A DNA stretch of 13,513 nucleotides from Bacteroidota bacterium (lineage in GTDB: Bacteria; Bacteroidota; Bacteroidia; Bacteroidales; VadinHA17). Within the stretch, counting starts at the first letter, position 1. Every line of letters starts with the position of its first letter. Both the position numbers and the translations under genes were made by a program. The notes under the pieces were generated by a model. It searched no databases and was not told the origin of the DNA. It saw nothing but the letters and a program-made list of their open reading frames with translations. Below are positions 7,124 to 13,513 of this stretch, in pieces. The stretch lies in NCBI GenBank assembly GCA_022711195.1, contig JAKLFN010000032.1, positions 1 to 13,513 of the forward strand, given 5' to 3'.

Positions 7124-7192
7124 CTGCTGATCTCGCAGATTTACGCAGATTAATCATCAGCGATCATCAGCGGAATCTGCGGGAAAAATTAT
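7124..7192. repeat. Intergenic repeat, copy 2 (degenerate)
   Basis: This is a second copy of the element at 5915-6004. It has CGCAGATT units at 7134-7141 and 7144-7151, then two ATCATCAGCG units (7154-7163 and 7164-7173), and the identical 19-nt right end at 7174-7192. The arms pair only partly (about 8-9 bp around 7134-7142 and 7173-7181), unlike the near-perfect stem of copy 1. The shared TTA at 7189-7191 is the stop codon of pgi. Confidence 0.8.
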
Positions 7193-8532
7193 TTCAGTTT
7201 TTCTTTCAGTTTTTTACCTGCTTCCTCAAAGCCCGGTTTGTTGAGGAGGGCGAACATGTTTTTCTTGTAAGCTTCAACGCCTGGCTGGTCGAATGGGTTT
7301 ACATCGAGTATATACCCGCTCACAGCACAGGCCAGCTCAAAGAAATAAATCAACTGTCCCATGTAAAATTCATCGAGCTCGGGGACTTCTATTCTGATAA
7401 CCGGTACATTACCGTCATTATGAGCCAGTATGGTTCCTGTTTCGGCGCTCAGGTTTACTTCCGAGAGTCTTTTTCCTGCAAGGTAGTTCAGCTGATCTGC
7501 ATCTTCTTTTTCAGAAGGTATTGTTATTTTCCTTCTGGGCGTTCTGACCGAAATAATCGTCTCAAAGAGGATCCTTTGTCCTTCCTGGATGTATTGTCCG
7601 AGCGAATGCAGGTCGGTAGTGAAATCGACCGATGCCGGGAAAATCCCTTTTCCGTCTTTTCCTTCGCTTTCGCCATAAAGCTGCTTCCACCATTCCGAGA
7701 AATAGTGCATCCTGGGTGTGAATCCAACCAGTATCTCTATTGACCGGCCTGTCTGAAGGAGGAGATTACGTGCTGACGCATACATTAGTGACGGGTTTGT
7801 TGCGGCATTCTTGTTTTTACGGGTGTTATCGGCCATTGACTGTGCGCCGTTTACCAGTGCTTTTATGTCGATCCCTGCCACAGCCACCGGAAGGAGTCCT
7901 ACAGGAGTGAGCACCGAATAGCGGCCTCCTATATTGTCGGGGATCACAAAGGTGTCATAGCCGTTGAGACCGGCAAGTGTCTTGAGCGCCCCTTTGCTAT
8001 TGTCGGTTATCGCTATAATCCTGTCGGCAGCCTGTGCCTTTCCCACTTTATTTTCGAGATGATCCTTGAGAATCCTGAAAGCTATTGCCGGTTCAGTTGT
8101 TGTCCCTGACTTTGAAATGACAATGATGGAATAGTTTCTTCCTTCAAGTATCTCCAGCAGATCAGCCATATAATCTTCACAGATGTTCTGGCCTGCAAAA
8201 AGTATGTCGTGATGTTTTTCTTTCCGCAGAGCCGCGAAGGTATGTGAAAGAGCCTCTGTCACCGCTTTTGCACCGAGGTATGATCCTCCGATACCTATTA
8301 CAACCGTTGTATCTGATACCGACCGCAGATGCTTTGCTGTCTTCTCAATCCTGTCGAGCTGGCTGATGATATCTTCATGAAGTGACAGCCAACCCAGGAA
8401 GTCATTTCCGGCGCCGGTGCCTGCATTCAGTGATTCGAGATGCCTTACCGACTGTTGTGCCAGTGCGATGACCTCTTCATTTGAGATAAATGCTCCTGCA
8501 TTCTTAAGGCTGACAGTTATATTTTCTTTCAT
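7189..8532 (-). CDS. pgi: Glucose-6-phosphate isomerase
   Basis: PGI interconverts glucose-6-phosphate and fructose-6-phosphate in the cytoplasm. The 447-aa length fits the short bacterial form (about 450 aa) rather than the 550-aa E. coli type. Visible motifs are GIGGSYLGAKA (80-90), SKSGTTTE (140-147, phosphate binding), GGRYSVLTPVG (202-212), the catalytic glutamate in LYGES (E288), the ring-opening histidine in DLHSLGQY (H309), and QPGVEAYK with the conserved lysine K423. All key residues are present, so the enzyme should be active. A terminator at 8573-8602 separates it from the upstream lipoprotein gene, implying its own promoter in the roughly 40 bp before the ATG at 8532. The sugar kinase gene follows 108 bp downstream. 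Confidence 0.97.
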   Translation of the reverse strand: MKENITVSLKNAGAFISNEEVIALAQQSVRHLESLNAGTGAGNDFLGWLSLHEDIISQLDRIEKTAKHLRSVSDTTVVIGIGGSYLGAKAVTEALSHTFAALRKEKHHDILFAGQNICEDYMADLLEILEGRNYSIIVISKSGTTTEPAIAFRILKDHLENKVGKAQAADRIIAITDNSKGALKTLAGLNGYDTFVIPDNIGGRYSVLTPVGLLPVAVAGIDIKALVNGAQSMADNTRKNKNAATNPSLMYASARNLLLQTGRSIEILVGFTPRMHYFSEWWKQLYGESEGKDGKGIFPASVDFTTDLHSLGQYIQEGQRILFETIISVRTPRRKITIPSEKEDADQLNYLAGKRLSEVNLSAETGTILAHNDGNVPVIRIEVPELDEFYMGQLIYFFELACAVSGYILDVNPFDQPGVEAYKKNMFALLNKPGFEEAGKKLKEKLK

Positions 8533-8563
8533 GGTTGAGATTATTTCGGCACATTAATTATTA

Positions 8564-8571
8564 CAAAAATA
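8564..8571 (-). promoter_or_regulatory. Candidate -7 box for pgi
   Basis: On the minus strand TATTTTTG matches TAnnTTTG and lies 31 bp before the pgi ATG, directly beyond the T-run of the upstream terminator. A promoter is needed here because that terminator should block read-through. No clear -33 element can be seen, because the expected position falls in the terminator hairpin. Confidence 0.35.
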
Positions 8572-8572
8572 G

Positions 8573-8602
8573 AAAAAAACCGTCAGGGAGTTCTCCTGAC
8601 GG
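8573..8602 (-). terminator. Intrinsic terminator of the GIN-domain lipoprotein gene
   Basis: Reading the minus strand, an 8-bp GC-rich stem (CCGTCAGG paired with CCTGACGG, 8602-8580) closes a 7-nt loop and is followed at once by seven T residues (8579-8573). It lies about 36 bp past the stop codon at 8639. This is the only classic intrinsic terminator I find in the window. Confidence 0.88.
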
Positions 8603-8638
8603 CTTACAATAATGTGGAAATATATATTTGAATAGAAG

Positions 8639-9361
8639 CTACTTTTTATGAACTCCACCGGCGCTCGAGGAGTGTGCATCGACATATTTCGGATCGCCCT
8701 TGTAGTTCACATCTCCTGCGCTCGAAGCGTTGGCCCTGAGTTTTTCGGTTACCCATATATCGGCATCTCCGGCGCTGGAGACAGAAACATCAGCTTCTTT
8801 AATCTTTAAGTTGAAGGCATTCAGGTCGCCGGCGCTGCTGAGGTCGGCATCCAAAATATCTGCTTCTCCGGAAAGAGTAATATTACCAGAACTGCTTGCA
8901 TTGAGATCCAGCTCTCTGGCATAGACCTCCAGCTTGATGTCGCCTGCACTGCTGGCAGAAAGCTTAAGCCTGTCTGCCTTAACAGGTGTCTGGCCAAATA
9001 CATCGCCTGCACTCGAGGTTCCTATATAATCTATCTCCTTCATTGTTACATGGACTCTTTTCATGGCTGCCTCCCTGATATTTACATTTGAAGTATAGAT
9101 ACGAAGAACACCACCCTCAACCTCTGTTTTAATATATTCATGCAGGTTTTCGTCGGCTTCAAGTTCAACTTTTATTCCATCGCCCTGTGAAAGGACCACA
9201 TCGATGGCTGTGCTTGTACTTACACCATTAAATGCCCCCGTGTTCCTCTCCTTTTTTACTACGTTTTTGTCGCCGTAGACGGTCTTCCTGGGCTGGCCGT
9301 CGATACATGAAGTTATCGCTATGCCCAGAATCACCAGTGTCAGATACCTAAAACTTTTCAT
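8639..9361 (-). CDS. GIN-domain (DUF2807) putative lipoprotein
   Basis: The 240-aa product begins MKSFRYLTLVILGIAITSC, a signal peptide with a lipobox (ITSC, C19). It is therefore probably an envelope lipoprotein. After a linker, residues about 42-236 match the putative auto-transporter adhesin/GIN head domain (DUF2807) pattern. The sequence S-S-[AS]-G-[DNG] recurs seven times, at 116, 137, 156, 175, 195, 213 and 232. The spacing of 18-21 residues fits one turn of a right-handed beta-helix each. I chose ATG 9361 over the longer in-frame ATG at 9427 because it starts the signal peptide directly and has AAGGA five bases upstream. Molecular function is not known for this family. It is divergent from the fucosidase gene and ends at a strong terminator, so it is monocistronic. 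Confidence 0.85.
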   Translation of the reverse strand: MKSFRYLTLVILGIAITSCIDGQPRKTVYGDKNVVKKERNTGAFNGVSTSTAIDVVLSQGDGIKVELEADENLHEYIKTEVEGGVLRIYTSNVNIREAAMKRVHVTMKEIDYIGTSSAGDVFGQTPVKADRLKLSASSAGDIKLEVYARELDLNASSSGNITLSGEADILDADLSSAGDLNAFNLKIKEADVSVSSAGDADIWVTEKLRANASSAGDVNYKGDPKYVDAHSSSAGGVHKK

Positions 9362-9366
9362 CTCAT

Positions 9367-9371
9367 TCCTT
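9367..9371 (-). promoter_or_regulatory. Ribosome binding site deciding the lipoprotein start
   Basis: AAGGA on the minus strand ends five bases before the ATG at 9361. Together with the lipoprotein signal peptide it favours this start over the in-frame ATG 66 bases further upstream. Confidence 0.45.
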
Positions 9372-9494
9372 ATTAGTTTGTACTCGTTTTCCAGAATAAA
9401 GACAGATGTAAATGCAGATTGATGCATCTATTATCAAAAACTTTACCCTGCATGCAATTAGTTAGTATATTAGTGTTCAATTAACACATCAGCG

Positions 9495-11822
9495 ATGAAA
9501 CGTAGCGTTTTATTATCGGCAGCCTTACTGATATTATGCATGACCGACTGTTATTCACAATCTGAAAACGACCTGACACTCTGGTACAGGAAACCTGCAG
9601 CTGTGTGGGAAGAAGCTCTGCCTATCGGTAACGGCAGGCTTGGTGCAATGATCTTTGGAGCCCCTGCTGTCGATCATATACAATTCAATGAAGAGACCCT
9701 CTGGGCAGGAGAACCACATGATTATGCACACCAGGGAGCATATAAGTACCTGGGTGAGATAAGAGAGCTTCTCTGGCAGGGTAAACAGAAAGAAGCAGAA
9801 GATCTGGCATTTAAGGAATTCATGAGTGTACCTGTACGACAGCAGAAATACCAGCCTTTCGGCGACATGTGGATCAGCTTTCCCGGACATCTTAAGGTTG
9901 AGAATTATAAGAGGGAACTGGATATCTCGACAGCAGTCAGTAAGACAAGCTATAAACTGGGGGATACGACTTTTACAAGAGAATATATTGCAAGCTATCC
10001 CGGGAATGTGATTGCAGTAAACCTGGTATCCGATAAAAAGAATGCACTTACATTTGATATTCTGCTTACATCGCCTCACGCGAAAACTTCTGTAATAGCT
10101 ACCAGCGACGGGTATATAACCATGAATGTAAAAGTTGCCGATGGCGTGCTTGAGGGAACAGCTATGGTAAAGATCGTGACCAGGGGAGGCGAAGTATCTG
10201 CCGCTGAAAACAGGATCCATGTCGGGAAAGCAGACGAAACCACGATATTTCTCTCTGCAGCCACGAGCTTTGTCAATCCTAAAGATGTTTCCGGAAATCC
10301 TGATTCGATATGTTCAAAATATCTTTCCGACCTCGGCAAGACAACCTATAAGAAACTGAGAACGGCACATGTTGCTGATTATCAGAAATATTTTAACCGG
10401 TTTGCCATAAGTCTTGGTTCGATAAAGAAAGAACCATTACCTACTGATGCCCGCATCAGGGGTGTGCTGGAGGAAATGGACAATTCACTGGCGGCGCTTT
10501 ATGTTCAGTATGGGCGTTACCTGATGCTTTCGTCGAGCCGTGAGGGTACATACCCGGCAAACCTTCAGGGGATATGGAACGATAAGCTGAAGCCTTCGTG
10601 GGACAGCAAGTACACGGTAAATATCAACACTGAAATGAACTACTGGCCCGTGGAGCCTCTGAACATTGCAGAGTGTCATGAGCCGCTGTTCAGGATGCTG
10701 GAGGAAGTGATACCTTCGGGGGTGAGGGTGGCCAGGGAACACTATGCTGCGCGAGGCTGGGTTCTTCATCATAATACTGATATATGGCGGGGAGCAGCCC
10801 CCATTAATGCTTCGAACCATGGTATCTGGGTGACAGGCAGCGGATGGCTGGCACACCATTACTGGGAACATTTTCTCTACAGCCGCGACAGGAAGTTTCT
10901 GGCAGAGAGGGCATGGCCGGCAATGAAGGGAGCAGCAATGTTTTATGTCGATTTTCTTGTTGAGGATCCTCAGCGGCGCTGGCTCATTTCAACTCCCTCA
11001 AATTCACCAGAGAACGGAGGGCTTGTCGCAGGGCCTACCATGGATCACCAGATAATAAAGAGTCTCTTTAAAGCCTGCATAGAAGCATCGGCTATCCTTA
11101 ACCGCGACAAGGAGTTTGCTGATACGCTGGGGATGCTTCTCACGAAGATCGCCCCTTATCAGGTTGGCAAATTCGGACAGTTGCAGGAATGGCTTGAAGA
11201 CAAAGATGATCAGAACAATAAGCACAGGCATGTCTCACACCTGTGGGGTGTACATCCGGGAAAGGAGATCAACTGGAAGGAGACTCCTGACCTTATGGAG
11301 GCTGCAAAGAAATCGCTGATAGCACGTGGCGATGAAGGGACAGGCTGGAGTCTTGCCTGGAAAATAAATTTCTGGGCCCGTTTCCGTGATGGCAATCACA
11401 CATGGAAGATGGTGCAGATGCTGCTGCGTCCGCAGGGGCAATCGCAGGCATCAGCGACAGGCGGAGGCAACAACGGCGGAGGTTCGTATCCTAACCTGTT
11501 CGATGCACATCCTCCTTTCCAGATCGACGGTAATTTCGGCGGGGCGGCAGGAATTGTTGAGATGCTGGTACAGAGTCATCTCGATGCCATAGACATTCTT
11601 CCTGCACTGCCGGATGCTGTACCTCAGGGATATATAAAAGGAGTGAGGGCCAGGGGTGGTTTTGAGCTGGAGTTCACCTGGGAAGGAGGAAGTCTCAGGA
11701 TGCTGAAGGTTACCTCAAAGGCAGGCTATCCCTTATCGTTGAGATACGGCAGCCATACATACAGCTCTCACACACGGAAAGGACAGGTGCTGACATTTGA
11801 CGGGGAGCTGAAAAAGATATAG
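9495..11822 (+). CDS. Secreted GH95 alpha-L-fucosidase
   Basis: This 775-aa protein has an N-terminal signal peptide (about 1-21, ending CYSQ) and then the GH95 opening LWYRKPAAVWEEALPIGNGR (29-48). The (alpha/alpha)6 catalytic region carries the expected residues. N376 and N378 in VNINTEMNYWP correspond to the water-activating asparagines of Bifidobacterium AfcA. E506 in NSPEN corresponds to the acid. D678 in FQIDGNFGG corresponds to the partner aspartate. GH95 enzymes are inverting glycosidases that usually remove alpha-1,2-linked L-fucose; some act on L-galactose, so exact specificity is inferred. It probably acts in the periplasm or at the surface, on host or algal/plant glycans. No SusC/SusD, sulfatase or regulator gene is adjacent, so it is not in a visible polysaccharide-utilisation locus. 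No Shine-Dalgarno sequence precedes the ATG. Its stop directly abuts the stop of upp. Confidence 0.94.
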   Translation: MKRSVLLSAALLILCMTDCYSQSENDLTLWYRKPAAVWEEALPIGNGRLGAMIFGAPAVDHIQFNEETLWAGEPHDYAHQGAYKYLGEIRELLWQGKQKEAEDLAFKEFMSVPVRQQKYQPFGDMWISFPGHLKVENYKRELDISTAVSKTSYKLGDTTFTREYIASYPGNVIAVNLVSDKKNALTFDILLTSPHAKTSVIATSDGYITMNVKVADGVLEGTAMVKIVTRGGEVSAAENRIHVGKADETTIFLSAATSFVNPKDVSGNPDSICSKYLSDLGKTTYKKLRTAHVADYQKYFNRFAISLGSIKKEPLPTDARIRGVLEEMDNSLAALYVQYGRYLMLSSSREGTYPANLQGIWNDKLKPSWDSKYTVNINTEMNYWPVEPLNIAECHEPLFRMLEEVIPSGVRVAREHYAARGWVLHHNTDIWRGAAPINASNHGIWVTGSGWLAHHYWEHFLYSRDRKFLAERAWPAMKGAAMFYVDFLVEDPQRRWLISTPSNSPENGGLVAGPTMDHQIIKSLFKACIEASAILNRDKEFADTLGMLLTKIAPYQVGKFGQLQEWLEDKDDQNNKHRHVSHLWGVHPGKEINWKETPDLMEAAKKSLIARGDEGTGWSLAWKINFWARFRDGNHTWKMVQMLLRPQGQSQASATGGGNNGGGSYPNLFDAHPPFQIDGNFGGAAGIVEMLVQSHLDAIDILPALPDAVPQGYIKGVRARGGFELEFTWEGGSLRMLKVTSKAGYPLSLRYGSHTYSSHTRKGQVLTFDGELKKI

Positions 11823-12443
11823 TTATTTTGTTCCGAAAAGCCTGTCGCCGGCATCCCCCAGGCCCGGGACAATGTAACCAATATCATTCAGCTTTTCGTC
11901 GAGAGCGGCAAGGTAAACCTGAACATCGGGATGATCTTTCCTGATCCTTTCAACACCCACGGGAGCCCCCACCACACAAACCAGCTTGATGGTCGTCGCT
12001 CCCTGTTCCTTAAGGAAGCTTATTGCCGCCGAGGCGCTCCCTCCCGTGGCAAGCATAGGATCAAGAACCATTACCACTGCCCTGCTGAGATTCTCCGGAA
12101 ATTTGCTGTAATAGGTCTTCGGCTCCAGGGTCTCATGATCGCGGTACATGCCTATGTGTCCTACTTTGGCAGAAGGTATAAGGTTCGATATCCCGTTAAC
12201 CATACCCAGTCCTGCCCTGAGAACAGGTATCAGCACAACATCCCTTGCCAGCTCCTGTGTGGAACAGCTTCTCATGGGTGTCTCAACGGTCACATCCCTT
12301 AATGGCAGATCGCGGGTAATTTCAAAAGCCATGAGACCTGCGATCTCTTCGAGCGTCTCACGGAATTCTTTTGTGTCAGTCTCTTTCCTGCGCAGACGTG
12401 TCAGCTTATGTGTGAGGAGCGGATGTTTGAGGAGGTTAAGCAT
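11823..12443 (-). CDS. upp: Uracil phosphoribosyltransferase
   Basis: This 206-aa enzyme of pyrimidine salvage makes UMP from uracil and PRPP. The PRPP-binding loop VVMVLDPMLATGGSA (123-137) and the C-terminal uracil-binding segment YIVPGLGDAGDRLFGTK (190-206) are intact. IPVLRAGLGMV (72-82) is also typical. The length is normal (about 208 aa). In the usual AAPEG segment the protein reads GAPVG, with valine at 162 in place of the common glutamate; this is unlikely to remove activity but is uncommon in the examples I recall. The gene converges on the fucosidase gene with no intervening base. It starts at ATG 12443, with no strong ribosome binding site, 129 bp after the end of lysS on the same strand. 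Confidence 0.97.
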   Translation of the reverse strand: MLNLLKHPLLTHKLTRLRRKETDTKEFRETLEEIAGLMAFEITRDLPLRDVTVETPMRSCSTQELARDVVLIPVLRAGLGMVNGISNLIPSAKVGHIGMYRDHETLEPKTYYSKFPENLSRAVVMVLDPMLATGGSASAAISFLKEQGATTIKLVCVVGAPVGVERIRKDHPDVQVYLAALDEKLNDIGYIVPGLGDAGDRLFGTK

Positions 12444-12538
12444 AATATGGTACTTATCTAATATTTAAGAATAAAACCGAATTCTTCAGATCGTTATGCG
12501 GTAGCATCTGTGCTCCTAAAAATAGAACCCACCCCAGG

Positions 12539-12554
12539 CCCCTCCCGGGAGGGG
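12539..12554. repeat. GC-rich perfect palindrome in the upp-lysS gap
   Basis: CCCCTCCCGGGAGGGG is a perfect 16-bp palindrome in an otherwise AT-rich 129-bp gap, preceded by the C-rich stretch CCCACCCCAGG (12529-12539) and followed by ATTTTCTTT. It can form a short stem with a four-base loop. The T-rich side lies on the plus strand, whereas the flanking genes are on the minus strand, so it is poorly oriented to terminate lysS. It resembles C-rich/G-rich intergenic repeats that I recall as dispersed in Bacteroidetes genomes; this cannot be confirmed from one copy. Confidence 0.6.
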
Positions 12555-12572
12555 ATTTTCTTTGATAAGCCT

Positions 12573-13513
12573 CTATTTAAGCCATCCAGCCACAGCTTCA
12601 GGACTAAGCCCTGCGAGGCCCAACTTGTTCTTCTTATTGTAGCCGTTGAGGTCGTTGGCAAGCTTACCTGCCTTTTCGACTTCCTTAAGCTTTGTTACAG
12701 TTGTGAATCCAAGCTTCTGCAGAGGCTCCACCCACTCTTCGGGGATGCCCAATTCGAGGTACTCCTCCGGCCTGCTGCCTTCAGCCTTCTGCCTGATCTC
12801 CGGTTTCATCTGCGGAAAGAAAAGCACATCCTGTATCGAAGGCTGGTCGGTCATCAGCATTGCCAGCCTGTCCATGCCCATCCCCATTCCCGATGTGGGA
12901 GGCATGCCGTATTCCAGCGCCCTCACAAAATCGTGGTCGATGAACATTGCTTCATTATCCCCTTTTTCTGAAAGTCTCAGCTGATCCTTAAACCTTTCCA
13001 TCTGGTCGATAGGGTCATTAAGCTCACTATAGGCATTTGCAATCTCCTTACAGTTGATGAAGAGCTCAAACCTCTCTGTAAGTCCGGGTTTGCTCCTGTG
13101 TATTTTTGTAAGGGGAGAGGTCTCCACAGGATAGTCTATTATGAAAGTAGGCTGAACGAGTGAATGTTCACATTTTTCGCTGAAAATGGCATCGATAAGC
13201 TTTCCCTTTCCCATTGTCGGGTCATGCTCCACACCAAGTTTGTCACATACCTTCCTGAGCTGGTCCTCATCCATGCCGTTAATATCGATGCCGGTATTCT
13301 CTTTTATCGAGTCGAGCATGCTGATCCTTTTAAACGGAGGCTTGAGGTTTATCACCTTGCCCTCATAGACAACTTCTGTTTTTCCATGAAGATCCATTGC
13401 CACCCTGCTGATGATCTCCTCGGTAAATGACATCATCCAGTTATAGTCTTTATAGGCAATATATATTTCCATCACTGTGAATTCAGGATTATGTGTCCTG
13501 TCCATCCCTTCGT
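12573..13513 (-). CDS. lysS: Lysyl-tRNA synthetase, C-terminal part (5' end outside window)
   Basis: The frame is open to the right edge, with about 312 codons present. It enters inside class II motif 2, reading EGMDRTHNPEFT at 13511-13476, so there is no start codon here; the internal ATG at 13503-13505 is not the start. Further motifs are the ERFELFINCKEIANAYSELN stretch (13077-13018) and motif 3, GMGMGMDRLAMLM (12888-12850). These identify the class II catalytic core that charges tRNA-Lys. After FFPQMKP (12822-12802) the protein continues for about 76 residues, where E. coli LysS ends almost at once. This tail (to WLK) is a C-terminal extension seen in Bacteroidetes enzymes; its GFTTV and LGLAGLSPEAV segments look like helix-hairpin-helix elements. 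The N-terminal anticodon-binding domain is beyond the window. Confidence 0.96.
   Translation of the reverse strand, partial: EGMDRTHNPEFTVMEIYIAYKDYNWMMSFTEEIISRVAMDLHGKTEVVYEGKVINLKPPFKRISMLDSIKENTGIDINGMDEDQLRKVCDKLGVEHDPTMGKGKLIDAIFSEKCEHSLVQPTFIIDYPVETSPLTKIHRSKPGLTERFELFINCKEIANAYSELNDPIDQMERFKDQLRLSEKGDNEAMFIDHDFVRALEYGMPPTSGMGMGMDRLAMLMTDQPSIQDVLFFPQMKPEIRQKAEGSRPEEYLELGIPEEWVEPLQKLGFTTVTKLKEVEKAGKLANDLNGYNKKNKLGLAGLSPEAVAGWLK

Noticed and set aside
9362..9427. Longer start of the GIN-domain gene at ATG 9427
   Set aside because: It would place 22 hydrophilic residues before a clear lipoprotein signal peptide. ATG 9361 has AAGGA upstream.
9421..9453. GATGCATC and TGCATGCA palindromes as an operator between the divergent genes
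   Set aside because: They are short, common palindromes, not repeated at a regular spacing. Nothing ties them to a regulator.
9555..10220. 221-aa reading frame antisense to the fucosidase gene
   Set aside because: It is opposite a well-supported GH95 gene. The composition is that of a shadow frame, with no motif and no supporting promoter.
1..13513. A hidden defence island, mobile element or new multi-gene system
   Set aside because: Every sizeable stretch is explained by housekeeping, envelope or carbohydrate genes. There is no transposase, integrase, toxin-antitoxin pair or composition shift.

Overview
The window reads as ordinary chromosomal DNA of a Bacteroidetes bacterium, most likely an uncultured Bacteroidales-type lineage. 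This rests on recognition of protein families, not on a search. The supporting signs are: a mreC-mreD-mrdA-rodA order with a long RodA (474 aa); a lysyl-tRNA synthetase with a C-terminal tail beyond the catalytic core; a short (447 aa) glucose-6-phosphate isomerase; a GIN-domain (DUF2807) lipoprotein; a secreted GH95 fucosidase; mostly absent Shine-Dalgarno sequences; and TAnnTTTG-like promoter boxes. Base composition looks even throughout, and there is no transposase, integrase, CRISPR array, tRNA or rRNA.

Layout. Positions 1-3831 (+) hold the end of the cell-shape operon: the last codons of mreC, then mreD, mrdA (PBP2) and rodA, all overlapping or nearly so. Positions 3832-4443 (-) hold an AcpH-type acyl-carrier-protein phosphodiesterase gene that meets rodA tail to tail with no spacer. 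A 116-bp divergent gap leads to 4560-5909 (+), a P-loop protein related to the cyclic 2,3-diphosphoglycerate synthetase group, which has a near-perfect Shine-Dalgarno site. An 86-nt hairpin repeat follows. Then come a PfkB-family sugar kinase (6001-7080, -), a second, degenerate copy of the repeat, and pgi (7189-8532, -). A clear intrinsic terminator at 8573-8602 closes a GIN-domain lipoprotein gene (8639-9361, -). That gene is divergent from a GH95 alpha-L-fucosidase gene (9495-11822, +), which meets upp (11823-12443, -) tail to tail, again with no spacer. A GC-rich palindrome lies between upp and the 3' part of lysS (12573-13513, -), which runs off the right edge.

How the genes work together. 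The first block builds the elongation machinery: RodA polymerises glycan, PBP2 crosslinks it, and MreC/MreD organise the complex. The middle block is sugar-phosphate metabolism (isomerase, KdgK-like kinase and a possible phosphoglycerate-related P-loop enzyme), although the genes are separated by repeats and do not form a tight operon. The right block is a mix of polysaccharide degradation and housekeeping (uracil salvage, tRNA charging). No stretch over 300 bp lacks a gene. I found no convincing previously undescribed multi-gene system. The best leads are the poorly characterised P-loop protein and the repeat whose end falls exactly on the stop codons of two neighbouring genes.
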